Shown: one piece after another, positions 7,869 to 16,409 of the stretch | Layout of the letters: each line of letters begins with the position of its first letter | How positions within the stretch are numbered: position 1 is the stretch's first letter | Source of the DNA: Bog-756 sp035534835 | Lineage (GTDB): Bacteria; Actinomycetota; Acidimicrobiia; Acidimicrobiales; RAAP-2 | Assembly (NCBI GenBank): GCA_035534835.1 | Contig: DATLRE010000014.1 | Coordinates: 1-64,000 of the forward strand | Direction: 5' to 3' | Length of the DNA: 64,000 nucleotides | Position numbers and translations under genes: made by a program | Notes under the pieces: generated by a model | The model's database searches: none | Seen by the model: the letters and a program-made list of their open reading frames with translations, nothing else | Told to the model about the DNA's origin: nothing

Positions 7869-9260
7869 TCAGGCGGCGGTGGCCAGGATGTCGGCCACGA
7901 GCCCGAGGTCGGTGTCCGGGTGGAGGAGCGCCAGCCGCCCGACCGGCTCTCCCTCCCATGTGGTGTGCACCACGAAGCCGATCTGCTCGGCGAGCAGGCG
8001 GGCCGACCACGCCTCGTAGTCGGCCTTGCCCCATCCCCTCCGGCGGAACAGCACGACCGACAGCTCGGGTCGCCGGACGAGTTCGAGGTGCGGGGTGGCC
8101 TCGATCAGGTCGGCCACCTCCTGGGTCACGGCCAGGACCGTCTCGACCGCGTCCCGGTAGGCGTCCGTCCCGTTGACGGCCAGGGAGAACCACAGGGGCA
8201 TGCCCCGGGCCCGCCGGGTGAGGTGGAAGGCGTAGTCACTCGGGTTCCACTCCTCGGGGGCGTCGGTGTGGAAGACCTCCAGGTACGAGGCGTCCTGGGA
8301 GTGGACGGCCTTGGCCAGGCGCGGTTCGCGGTAGAGGAGGGCGGCGCAGTCGAACGGGGCGAAGAGCCATTTGTGGGGATCGACGACGAAGGAGTCGACA
8401 CGCTCGATCCCCCGGAACCGGTGCCGTGCCGACGGTGCGAACAGGGCGGCGGCTCCGTAGGCGCCGTCCACGTGGAACCAAAGCTTCCGTTCCTCGGCCA
8501 CGTCGGCCACGCCCTCGAGGTCGTCGACGATCCCGGCGTTGGTGGTGCCACCGGTGGCGACCACGGCGATGACGTCGTCGCCCCGCGGGTGGGTCGCCAG
8601 CGCCGCCCGCAGCGAGCGGCCGGTCAGTCGGTGGTCGTCGACCGGCACCAGCAGCGGCTCGACGCCCAGAACGTGCAGGGCCTTGCCGACCGAGGAGTGG
8701 GCCTCCTCGCTGATGGCCACCACCGGGCGCTCCGGCACGAGGTCGCCCATCCGGTAGGCGGCAGTGTCCCGCCCGACCATCAGGCCGGACAGGTTGCCGG
8801 CCGATCCGCCGGCCACGAAGCAGCCACCTGCGCCCGCGGGCAGGCCGGCCAGGTCGGCGAGGACCCGGAGTGCCTGGTTCTCGGCGGCGACCGGGCCGGC
8901 CGCTTCGATCCACGAGGTTCCGTGGAGCGAGGAGCAGGCGACCACCATGTCGAACAGGAGGGCGGCCTTGGTGGGTGCGGCGGGGATGAACGCCAGGAAC
9001 TTCGGGCTGTCACACGAGACGACGGCGGTGGCCAGGGTCGTGTCGAACAGCTCCATGACCACGGCCGGGTCGACCCCGCCCTCGGTCATGAGTCCCTCGA
9101 GGCGGGCGGCCAGCGACTCCTCCACCGCACCCCCGTAGTCGAGCGGGACCGGGTCGAGGGAGAGCCGCCACCTGCAGTAGTCGAAGATGAGGTCGGTCAA
9201 CTTCTCGTCGTAGACGAACATCGGGTTGCGCATGGGGGTCCGTTCTGGTCGCGTCCGCAT
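7869..9260 (-). CDS. Pyridoxal-phosphate-dependent decarboxylase (group II, aromatic amino acid type)
   Basis: 463 residues. The PLP lysine lies in DPHKWLFAPFDCAALLYR, preceded by the substrate/PLP contacts HVDGAYGAAA and ATGGTTNAG, the layout of the aromatic-L-amino-acid/glutamate/tyrosine decarboxylase family. The amino acid substrate is not readable. The family usually acts on aromatic amino acids or as a lyase in secondary metabolism. Starts at 9260 (ATG) or 9233 (ATG, MRNPMF) are both possible; the longer one is given. It is convergent with the TetR gene and stands alone. Confidence 0.85.
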   Translation of the reverse strand: MRTRPERTPMRNPMFVYDEKLTDLIFDYCRWRLSLDPVPLDYGGAVEESLAARLEGLMTEGGVDPAVVMELFDTTLATAVVSCDSPKFLAFIPAAPTKAALLFDMVVACSSLHGTSWIEAAGPVAAENQALRVLADLAGLPAGAGGCFVAGGSAGNLSGLMVGRDTAAYRMGDLVPERPVVAISEEAHSSVGKALHVLGVEPLLVPVDDHRLTGRSLRAALATHPRGDDVIAVVATGGTTNAGIVDDLEGVADVAEERKLWFHVDGAYGAAALFAPSARHRFRGIERVDSFVVDPHKWLFAPFDCAALLYREPRLAKAVHSQDASYLEVFHTDAPEEWNPSDYAFHLTRRARGMPLWFSLAVNGTDAYRDAVETVLAVTQEVADLIEATPHLELVRRPELSVVLFRRRGWGKADYEAWSARLLAEQIGFVVHTTWEGEPVGRLALLHPDTDLGLVADILATAA

Positions 9261-9314
9261 CCCATGATCGCAGACGCCGGCCGTGGGACACCCGGTCGCC
9301 GTCCGCCGGACGGG

Positions 9315-9971
9315 TCAGCCGGGCCGGCGGTGGACCGTGACGGCGTAGTCGCCGTCGGGGTCGTCGGGGGCGCCGGCCCATGTCGACCAGCGACCCTCCC
9401 GTTCGAGGCCGGCGTCCCGGCAGTCCTCGTCGTACTGCGCCCCGGTGTAGCCCCGGCCCAGCTGGAAGCCGGCCACCAGCCGACCGCCCGGTGCCAGGTG
9501 CCGGGCGCACCCGGCGACCAGCGCGCCCTGGCTCCCTTCGGGTGTGAACAGGGGAACGTTCCCGGCCATGACCACGAGGTCGAACGTCCGGCCCAGGTCG
9601 GCCGTGGCCACATCGGCAACGTGGAACTCGACGCCCGGGGCGAGGGCCCGGGCGGTGGCGACCATCGAGGGGTCGCGGTCGACGCCGACCACCTCGATCC
9701 CGCGGCGGTCGAGTTCGGCCGCCACCCGGCCGGTGCCGCATCCGGCGTCCAGGACGGAACGGGGATCGAAGCGCGCGACGAAGTCGGCCTCGCCGTGGAC
9801 GTCGACCCCGGACGCGGCGAGCTCGTCGAAGCGGCGCTGGTAGGCCTCGCCGTCCCACCCGGTGGCTCCGGGCGGGCCGTCCGGTGCGGTGTCGTCCCCC
9901 GCGGTCAGGGTCCGGCCCCCGACGCATGTGCAGCGAGCCGCGCCCGTGCGTCGGGGTCGAGGAGCTCGCAC
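9315..9971 (-). CDS. Class I SAM-dependent methyltransferase
   Basis: A small methyltransferase: motif I VLDAGCGTGRVAAEL, acidic loop VGVDRDPSMV, motif II region FHVADVATADLG and LVVMAGNVPLF. The protein proper seems to begin around GDDTAPDG. No ATG, GTG or TTG lies at the natural boundary with the upstream DNA methyltransferase, so the start is uncertain: GTG 9971 (given; 67-bp overlap with the upstream gene) or a CTG at 9908. The substrate is unknown. It is the last gene of a probable operon with the DNA methyltransferase. Confidence 0.75.
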   Translation of the reverse strand: MRAPRPRRTGAARCTCVGGRTLTAGDDTAPDGPPGATGWDGEAYQRRFDELAASGVDVHGEADFVARFDPRSVLDAGCGTGRVAAELDRRGIEVVGVDRDPSMVATARALAPGVEFHVADVATADLGRTFDLVVMAGNVPLFTPEGSQGALVAGCARHLAPGGRLVAGFQLGRGYTGAQYDEDCRDAGLEREGRWSTWAGAPDDPDGDYAVTVHRRPG

Positions 9972-11410
9972 ACGTCGCGCACCGGGCCGGCGGCCGAGGT
10001 GACCGCACCCAGGGCCCGTCCCGGGCCGCTTCGGGCCGGCGGCACGTCGGTCGACAGGAGGACGAGGGGCCCGAGGTCGTCGCGATCCGGGTCGGCGGTC
10101 CGGGCCGAGTGCAGCACGGCGGCGATGCCCAGGGCCCGCCACAGGACGTCGGGTCGCCGGAGCCCCGGCCGCGTCGCCGAGTAGGCCCCCGACAGGAGGA
10201 ACAGCCACGTGCCACCTCCGCCGTCCCGTGCCCGGTAGTCGACGGTCACGCCGAGGTCACCCAGCCCGACCCCGTGCTCGATGTCGGTGAACCCGGCACC
10301 GGCCAGTGCGCGCTCGGCGACGTCCCGTGCCTTGAGGCCGAGGGCGACCGGGTCGTCTCCGGTGGGGACGCGCGCGGAGCGACCGGGGGTCACGGTGACC
10401 CGACGCCCGACGTCGGGTGCCGCCCGCTCGACGGCGATGCGCCGCTCGGCGAGGGCCACGTACGCGGGGTCGGTGTCGAAGCCCACGTAGTGCCGCTCGG
10501 TGCGCAGCGCGGCGAGCGCCGTCGACCCCGACCCCATGAACGGGTCCAGCACCAGATCGCCCCGGTAGGTGTACAGCTCGATGAGCCGACGGGGCAGCTC
10601 CACCGGGAACGGGGCCGGGTGGCCCACCCGGGTGGCGGACTCCGGCGGCAGGTCCCAGACGTCCGTGGTGGCGTCGACGAACTCGTCCATGGTGATGGTG
10701 CCCTCGTTGGGCATGCCGGCCCGGGCGCGGTCCTCGGCGGGCACCGCCCGGTCGAAGCGGCCCTTCGAGGCCACGACGATCCGCTCGGACACGTCGCGGA
10801 GCACCGGGTTGCCGGGGCGCTGGTAGGTACCCCACGCACACGAACCACCGGCGGCGTGGCTCTTCTGCCAGACGATCTCGCCCCGCAGGAGATAGCCGAG
10901 TCCCTCGAGGATGCCGATGACGTCCCGGGCGAGCGAGCGGTACGGCTTCCGGCCGAGGTTCGCCACGTTGACGGCGATCCGACCGCCCGGTTCGAGCTTG
11001 GCGAAGCATTGTTCGAACACGTCGTGGAGCATGTCTAGGTAGGCGGCGAAGTCGACCGGGACGTGGCCCACGCCCATGGCCTGCTCGTACTCCTTGCCGG
11101 CGAAGTAGGGCGGCGACGTGACGACCAGGGCGACCGAGTCGTCGGCGACGTCGCCGTGCGCGTCCATGTCCCGGGCATCCCCGACCCACAGGGTGTCGAG
11201 GACGGCGGGCCGTCGGACGACGGCGTCGTCGGAGATCCGGGGTGGGGTGAACCGGGCGTAGAAGCCGGAGGCGTCGTGGCCCTCGCGCCGACCGACGCCG
11301 AAGGCCGATGTCGTCGTGGCACGTCGACGCACGGCCGGGCCGAACGCGGTGTCGGGACCGGTGTCGGCCGGACGGCCCGTCCGGGGGACGGCGGCGGGGC
11401 GTGCTCCCAT
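9905..11410 (-). CDS. Site-specific DNA methyltransferase (N4-cytosine/N6-adenine type)
   Basis: 501 residues. The amino-methyltransferase motif TSPPYFAGKEYEQAMG (motif IV) precedes the SAM motif LDPFMGSGSTALAALR (motif I), the beta-class order. The N-terminal TTSAFGVGRREGHDASGFYA is a signature of an orphan methyltransferase family I know from many actinobacteria. No restriction endonuclease or specificity subunit is nearby, so an epigenetic or housekeeping role is more likely than restriction-modification. The ATG follows TAGCCT by seven bases, suggesting a leaderless transcript. Confidence 0.85.
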   Translation of the reverse strand: MGARPAAVPRTGRPADTGPDTAFGPAVRRRATTTSAFGVGRREGHDASGFYARFTPPRISDDAVVRRPAVLDTLWVGDARDMDAHGDVADDSVALVVTSPPYFAGKEYEQAMGVGHVPVDFAAYLDMLHDVFEQCFAKLEPGGRIAVNVANLGRKPYRSLARDVIGILEGLGYLLRGEIVWQKSHAAGGSCAWGTYQRPGNPVLRDVSERIVVASKGRFDRAVPAEDRARAGMPNEGTITMDEFVDATTDVWDLPPESATRVGHPAPFPVELPRRLIELYTYRGDLVLDPFMGSGSTALAALRTERHYVGFDTDPAYVALAERRIAVERAAPDVGRRVTVTPGRSARVPTGDDPVALGLKARDVAERALAGAGFTDIEHGVGLGDLGVTVDYRARDGGGGTWLFLLSGAYSATRPGLRRPDVLWRALGIAAVLHSARTADPDRDDLGPLVLLSTDVPPARSGPGRALGAVTSAAGPVRDVCELLDPDARARLAAHASGAGP

Positions 11411-11472
11411 CGACCGGAGGCTACCGGCGCGCCTGGCGGTGCCCGGGGATGGGAGCCCGGGGCCGGCGCGGG

Positions 11473-12702
11473 TCAGCCTGCGCCGAGGTGGGCGCTCACC
11501 GACTCGCCGACCATCACACAGGACGACAGCGACCGGCAGGACACGCCGGTCAGCGGCAGCGGGACACCGACCTCCGCGGCGCGACGCCACCTCGACGGCG
11601 ACGCCCCGGGCGACCCGCCCAGGACGACGACACCGGCCTGCGGGGCGCTGGCCACCGTCGTGCCGACCGCGACGCACGGGCCGGCCCCGCACGACACCGC
11701 GAACAGGGCGGCGCTGGTCGCGGTCACGGGTGCCTGGGTCCACGTGGCCCCGCCGTCGACGGTGGTCAGCACCAGCCCCTGCCCGCTGCGGGTGGCGCCG
11801 GTGCCGGTGGCCGTGGTCCCGACCGCGGTGCAGTCGACGTGTGCCGCCGCAGCCGACGTCGTCGAGGTGTCCGGCACGGCCGGCCGCGTGCAGTCGATCC
11901 CCTCGAGCGCGCCGGTCCCGGACGGGACGGCCTGCAGGGCCCAGGAGGCCCCGCCGTCGGCGGTGCCGGCGACGGAACCGGCCACGTGACCCACGTCGAC
12001 CGGGCTGAGGACGGTGGTCCAGCAGTGGCGGGCATCGGTGCAGGCCAGGGCGGTGGCCGACGCCACCGTGGCGGGCAGCGCCCCCCGGGCGACCCACGGC
12101 GCACCCGGCGCGCCCGGGTCCAGTGCGGTCACCCGGCCGGCGACGTCGGCCAGTGCCGAGCACGGGCCGGCGGGCAGGCAGTCCACCGCGGTCACGTCGG
12201 TGCTGCCAGTGGGCAGCGACTGCAGCACCCAGGTCGTTCCTGCGTTCGCCGTGGTGAGGATGGCCCCGGGACCCGCCCCGTCGGTCCCGACCTGCCCGAC
12301 GGCGGTACAGGCCCTCGTGGTCGGGCACGCGATGCCCGCCAGGTAGCCGACGGTCGGGGGGATGGACTGGACCGTCCAGGACGCCCCACCGGTGGTGGTG
12401 GTGAGGACGGCTGCGGAGGCCGGCGCCCGGGCGGTTCCGAGGGTGGTGCCGACGGCCCAGCACCGGTTGGCGGACGGGCAGGCGACGCCCCGCAGCGACT
12501 GGATCCCGGCCGGAAGGGTCACCGTGGTCAGGGCGCCCTGGAACGGGGCCAGAGGCTGCGCAGTCGCCGCCGTGGCACCGCCCGACGACGAGGTGGCGCC
12601 CGATCCGCAGGCGGCCGTTCCCATCAGGACGCCGAGGAGCATCCCGGCGACGAGCCGTCGGCGGGTTGCTGCCGGTCCGCTCTGGGTTCGATCGACAGGC
12701 AC
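11473..12702 (-). CDS. Repeat-containing lipoprotein (beta-propeller type)
   Basis: 409 residues. The N-terminus RRRLVAGMLLGVLMGTAACG is a lipoprotein signal with the lipobox ending at Cys. The mature part carries about seven repeats with the pattern VxCPxxxxCxAVGT...ILTTxxGGxTWxxQ, that is, paired cysteines and a Trp in each blade, like BNR/Ycf48-type propellers. A GGAGGGGG ribosome-binding site seven bases before GTG 12702 fixes the start. It is predicted to be anchored outside the membrane; function unknown. It is divergent from the marP region. Confidence 0.8.
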   Translation of the reverse strand: MPVDRTQSGPAATRRRLVAGMLLGVLMGTAACGSGATSSSGGATAATAQPLAPFQGALTTVTLPAGIQSLRGVACPSANRCWAVGTTLGTARAPASAAVLTTTTGGASWTVQSIPPTVGYLAGIACPTTRACTAVGQVGTDGAGPGAILTTANAGTTWVLQSLPTGSTDVTAVDCLPAGPCSALADVAGRVTALDPGAPGAPWVARGALPATVASATALACTDARHCWTTVLSPVDVGHVAGSVAGTADGGASWALQAVPSGTGALEGIDCTRPAVPDTSTTSAAAAHVDCTAVGTTATGTGATRSGQGLVLTTVDGGATWTQAPVTATSAALFAVSCGAGPCVAVGTTVASAPQAGVVVLGGSPGASPSRWRRAAEVGVPLPLTGVSCRSLSSCVMVGESVSAHLGAG

Positions 12703-12841
12703 TGCGCATCCCCCTCCGGCCCGTCGCGTGGACGCGTGCGCCGGTGGCGCGGCCCGGGTCCCGCAGATCTTGCCACGACGGGTGGCGGCCACCGGTGACC
12801 GCGGGCGGTGGTGATGGCAGATCCACGGCGGCGGACCCGAT

Positions 12842-12847
12842 TACCGT
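12842..12847 (+). promoter_or_regulatory. -10 hexamer for leaderless upstream ORF of marP
   Basis: TACCGT lies six bases before GTG 12854, the spacing expected if transcription starts at the start codon. Confidence 0.4.
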
Positions 12848-12853
12848 GAGTCC

Positions 12854-12910
12854 GTGGCCGCCGCGCGCTCGAAGTACCGATCACCGCCGGCCGTCCGGGT
12901 CGCCCGGTGA
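12854..12910 (+). CDS. Short basic upstream ORF coupled to the MarP-like gene
   Basis: An 18-codon frame, VAAARSKYRSPPAVRVAR, starts with GTG six bases after a TACCGT -10 hexamer and ends with a TGA that overlaps the GTG start of the downstream protease by four bases (GTGA). Five arginines and one lysine make it strongly basic. The arrangement suggests a leaderless leader ORF whose translation delivers ribosomes to the protease start. It could also simply be the true 5' leader without function. Confidence 0.4.
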   Translation: MAAARSKYRSPPAVRVAR

Positions 12911-14079
12911 ACGTCGTCGACATCGTCCTGGTCGTCGTCGTCCTCCTGGCTGCCTACCAGGGGGCGCGGGTGGGCGCCCTGGTGCAGGTCTGCGCCATCC
13001 TCGGGTTCCTGGGCGGTCTCTACCTCGGTGCGCTGCTGGCCTCGGTGACGGTGCGGTGGGTGCAGACGCCGACGGCCCGTACGGCGGTGGCACTCGTCAC
13101 CATGGTGGGTGTGGCGTTCGCCCTCGGCATGGTGGGCCGGCTCCTCGGAGCGATGCTCGAGGTCCGGATCCACCGCGGGTTGGCGCGGTCGGTCGACGCC
13201 GTCCTGGGCACGGTCGTCGCCGTGGCCGCCGCCCTGGTCACGTTCTGGCTGCTGGCCAGCACCCTGGTCAACAGCTCGTCGGTGGTCCTCGACACCGCCA
13301 TCCTCCAGTCCCGGGTCATCAGCGCCCTCAACTCGGTCCTGCCGCCCGCGCCCTCGGTGTTCTCGCGCGCCCAGGGCTTCCTGACGGCCCAGGGGTTCCC
13401 GCCGGTGTTCGCCGCGCTGGCCCCGGCGTCGGCGCTCCCGGTGCCGCTGCCCACGGACGCGGAGCTCCGCCAGGCGGTCCTGGCCGCCCAGGCGTCGACG
13501 GTGAAGGTCGAGGGCTACGGGTGCGGCGTGATCCAGGAGGGCTCCGGCTTCGTGGCCGCACCCGGGCTCGTGGTGACCAACGCCCACGTGGTGGCCGGGA
13601 TCGCCCAGCCGCTGGTGCAGGTCGGGACCAGCGTGAAGGCGACCAAGGTCGTCTACTTCGACCCATCGTTCGACCTCGCCGTCCTCCGCGTGTCCGGCCT
13701 CGACGCGCCGGTCCTCCGACTCGATCCGCAGACGGTCGACCGCGGCACGCGGGCCGCCGTGCTCGGCTATCCCGACGGTGGCCCGCTCACCGCCGACGGG
13801 GCCGGCATCATGGCCCTGTTCGAGGCCCAGGGCCGGGACATCTACGGCCAGGCGCTCACCCTCCGCAACGTCTACGAGATCAACGCGCTGGTGCGTCCGG
13901 GCAACTCCGGGGGCCCGCTGGTGCTGCCCGACGGACAGGTCGTGGGCGTCGTGTTCTCGCGCTCGACCACCGACGCCAACATCGGGTACGCCCTCACCTC
14001 GCCCGATGTGATCCCCCGGGTGGCGCAGGCCGAGCCGGTGACGGTCGCGGTCGGCACCGGCGCCTGCACGCCGTCCTGA
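12907..14079 (+). CDS. marP: MarP-like membrane-anchored serine protease (CvpA + trypsin-like)
   Basis: 390 residues. Four hydrophobic segments in the first about 125 residues form a CvpA/colicin V-production-like membrane domain; the periplasmic remainder is a chymotrypsin-fold protease. The triad is visible as His227 (VVTNAHVVAG), Asp256 (SFDLAVL) and Ser334 (RPGNSGGPL). The architecture matches mycobacterial MarP (Rv3671c), needed for acid and oxidative stress resistance and activation of a peptidoglycan hydrolase. Its GTG has no good ribosome-binding site but overlaps the stop of an 18-codon upstream ORF, so it is probably translated by coupling. Confidence 0.85.
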   Translation: MNVVDIVLVVVVLLAAYQGARVGALVQVCAILGFLGGLYLGALLASVTVRWVQTPTARTAVALVTMVGVAFALGMVGRLLGAMLEVRIHRGLARSVDAVLGTVVAVAAALVTFWLLASTLVNSSSVVLDTAILQSRVISALNSVLPPAPSVFSRAQGFLTAQGFPPVFAALAPASALPVPLPTDAELRQAVLAAQASTVKVEGYGCGVIQEGSGFVAAPGLVVTNAHVVAGIAQPLVQVGTSVKATKVVYFDPSFDLAVLRVSGLDAPVLRLDPQTVDRGTRAAVLGYPDGGPLTADGAGIMALFEAQGRDIYGQALTLRNVYEINALVRPGNSGGPLVLPDGQVVGVVFSRSTTDANIGYALTSPDVIPRVAQAEPVTVAVGTGACTPS

Positions 14080-14138
14080 CCCGGCCCCGCCGGGGCCGGT
14101 AGCGGTCCCGGCGGGACGCGGGGGAGTAGAACTGGGGC

Positions 14139-16409
14139 ATGGCGCTCCCCATCGAGGACTACGGGATCATCGGCGATCTCCACACGGTGGCGCTGGTCGG
14201 CCGCGACGGCTCGATCGACTGGCTCTGCCTCCCGCGCTTCGACTCCGGCGCCTGTTTCGCCAAACTGCTCGGGACCGAGGACCACGGTTCGTGGCGGCTG
14301 GCACCCAAGGGGGTTGAACGGGCGGTCCATCGGCACTACCGGGGGGACACCCTCGTGCTCGAGTCGGAGTTCGTCTCCGACGAGGGCACCGTCCGGATCG
14401 TCGACTGCATGCCCATCCGGGAGCGCCATCCCGAGGTGGTACGCCTCGTCGAAGGGGTGCGCGGCAAGGTGACCATGGAGATGCGGCTGACCATCCGGTA
14501 CGGCTACGGGCAGGTGGTCCCGTGGGTGCGTCGGACCGACGGGACCCTCACGGCGGTCGCCGGACCCGACGCCCTGTCGCTGTGGACCACGGTGGAGACC
14601 GAGGGCAGCGATCTGTCGACCGTGGCCGAGTTCACCGTGTCGGAGGGCCAGACCGTCCCCTTCTCCCTGTCGTGGTACCCGGCCAACGAGTCCCCGCCCC
14701 GCCCGGTGGACGCCTCCTACGCCATCGAGGACACCCAGCAGTGGTGGGAGGAGTGGGTGTCCCAGTGCACCTACACCGGCGAGTACCGCGAGGCTGTCGT
14801 CCGGTCGTTGATCACCCTCAAGGCACTGACCTACGAGCCGACCGGCGGGATCGTCGCCGCCGCGACCACCTCGTTGCCCGAGGCACTCACCGGCGGCCGC
14901 AACTGGGACTACCGGTACTGCTGGCTGCGCGACGCCACGCTCACCCTCGAGTCCCTCATGCGCGGCGGCTTCTACCAGGAGGCGATGGCGTGGCGTGGCT
15001 GGTTGCTGCGGGCCGCCGCCGGGGACCCGTCGCAGCTGCAGATCATGTACGGGGCCGCCGGCGAGCGTCGCCTCGACGAGTGGGAGGTCGACTGGCTGCC
15101 GGGTTACGAGGGGGCCGGCCCGGTGCGGATCGGCAATGCCGCGGCCGGCCAGTTCCAGCTCGACGTCTACGGCGAGGTCCTGTCCGCCCTGTACGAGTCG
15201 GTGGGGCCCGGCGACCCCGACGGCGAGGCGTCGTGGGACCTGCAGCTGGCGCTGCTGGCGTTCCTGGAGGACGGGTGGCGGGAACCGGACGACGGGATCT
15301 GGGAGGTCCGGGGCCCGCGCCGTCACTTCACGCACTCCAAGGTCATGGCCTGGGTGGCCTTCGACCGCGCCATCCGGACGGTCGAGGACTTCCATCTGGA
15401 GGGGCCGGTCGACCGCTGGCGGGCCATCCGCCAGGAGATCCACGACCAGGTGTGCGACCGCGGGTTCAACTCCTCGAAGGGTTCGTTCACGCAGTACTTC
15501 GGCTCCGACCAGCTCGACGCCAGCCTCCTGATGATCCCGCTGGTCGGGTTCCTCCCCGCCACCGATCCGCGGGTGCGTGGGACGATCGAGGCCATCGAGC
15601 GGGAGCTGATGGAGGGGGACTTCGTCCTGCGCTACCGCACGGCCGACTCCGGCGAGGTCGACGGGCTCGCCGGCAGCGAGGGGGCGTTCCTCGCCTGCTC
15701 GTTCTGGCTCGCCGACTGCCTCGAGCTGCTGGGGCGGGACCACGACGCCCACCAGCTGCTCGAGCGGCTGCTGGCCCTGCGCAACGACCTCGGGCTCCTC
15801 TCCGAGGAGTACGACCCGGTCGCCGGGCGGCTCGTGGGCAACTTCCCCCAGGCGTTCTCGCACGTGTCTCTGGTCAACTCGGCCGCCAAGGTCACCGGGC
15901 ACCACAAGCCGAGCACCGAGCACGTGTTCCGGGGCCTGGCGCGCCGGGCGATGACCGGGTCGCGGCCGACCGGCGTCGCCCAGCGTCACCTCGGTGCCGG
16001 CGCGGCCGGCTCCGGATTGCGCGAACTGGTGGGCAGGTTCGGCGGCGGCCGCGCTGGGGGTCCGGAGCGTTCCGCCACGGCCCGGCCGACGCGGAAGCGG
16101 TCGGTGAAGCACGAGGTCCCGAGGAAGGGACCCCGGTTGGAGGAGGGCGTGGCCGAAGCGTCGGCGTCGACGAAGGCGACCGCCAAGAATGCTGCCGCCA
16201 AGAAGGCCGCAGCGACGAAGAAGGCCGCAGCGACGAAGAAGGCCGCAGCGGCGAAGTCGACCACGAAGAAGGCCGCAGCGGCGAAGTCGACCACGAAGAA
16301 GGCCGCGACGAAGAAGGCGGCAGCCACGAAGTCGACCACGAAGAAGGCCGCGACGAAGAAGGCTGGCACGACCCGCGCCACCAAGCGTCGGAGCGGGTCG
16401 GTCCGTTGA
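14139..16409 (+). CDS. Glycoside hydrolase family 15 (glucoamylase/trehalase-like) with histone-H1-like Lys/Ala tail
   Basis: 756 residues; the family is usually about 600-670. The N-terminus (PIEDYGIIGDLHTVALVGRD) and core (GGRNWDYRYCWLRDATLTLE; SEEYDP with Glu556/Glu557; GNFPQAFSHVSLVNSA) are GH15, as in actinobacterial trehalases and glucoamylases. From about residue 650 a basic tail follows, and residues 688-742 are tandem KKAAATKKAAA/KSTTKKAA units like the tails of HupB and histone H1. No signal peptide is seen, so it acts in the cytosol, perhaps on trehalose or glycogen-derived sugars. The tail is unexpected on a sugar hydrolase. The next gene overlaps by four bases. Confidence 0.85.
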   Translation: MALPIEDYGIIGDLHTVALVGRDGSIDWLCLPRFDSGACFAKLLGTEDHGSWRLAPKGVERAVHRHYRGDTLVLESEFVSDEGTVRIVDCMPIRERHPEVVRLVEGVRGKVTMEMRLTIRYGYGQVVPWVRRTDGTLTAVAGPDALSLWTTVETEGSDLSTVAEFTVSEGQTVPFSLSWYPANESPPRPVDASYAIEDTQQWWEEWVSQCTYTGEYREAVVRSLITLKALTYEPTGGIVAAATTSLPEALTGGRNWDYRYCWLRDATLTLESLMRGGFYQEAMAWRGWLLRAAAGDPSQLQIMYGAAGERRLDEWEVDWLPGYEGAGPVRIGNAAAGQFQLDVYGEVLSALYESVGPGDPDGEASWDLQLALLAFLEDGWREPDDGIWEVRGPRRHFTHSKVMAWVAFDRAIRTVEDFHLEGPVDRWRAIRQEIHDQVCDRGFNSSKGSFTQYFGSDQLDASLLMIPLVGFLPATDPRVRGTIEAIERELMEGDFVLRYRTADSGEVDGLAGSEGAFLACSFWLADCLELLGRDHDAHQLLERLLALRNDLGLLSEEYDPVAGRLVGNFPQAFSHVSLVNSAAKVTGHHKPSTEHVFRGLARRAMTGSRPTGVAQRHLGAGAAGSGLRELVGRFGGGRAGGPERSATARPTRKRSVKHEVPRKGPRLEEGVAEASASTKATAKNAAAKKAAATKKAAATKKAAAAKSTTKKAAAAKSTTKKAATKKAAATKSTTKKAATKKAGTTRATKRRSGSVR
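16200..16363 (+). repeat. Tandem coding repeats in the GH15 tail
   Basis: The unit AAGAAGGCCGCAGCGACG (18 bp) occurs three times, then a longer unit containing GCGAAGTCGACCACGAAG recurs three times, all in frame and encoding Lys/Ala/Thr-rich sequence. Such repeats can change length by slippage. Confidence 0.8.

Noticed and set aside
14522..16405. Long open frame on the plus strand upstream of the MBL hydrolase
   Set aside because: It is the out-of-frame shadow of the GH15 gene; the real protein begins at TTG 16406 where the stop-start overlap lies.
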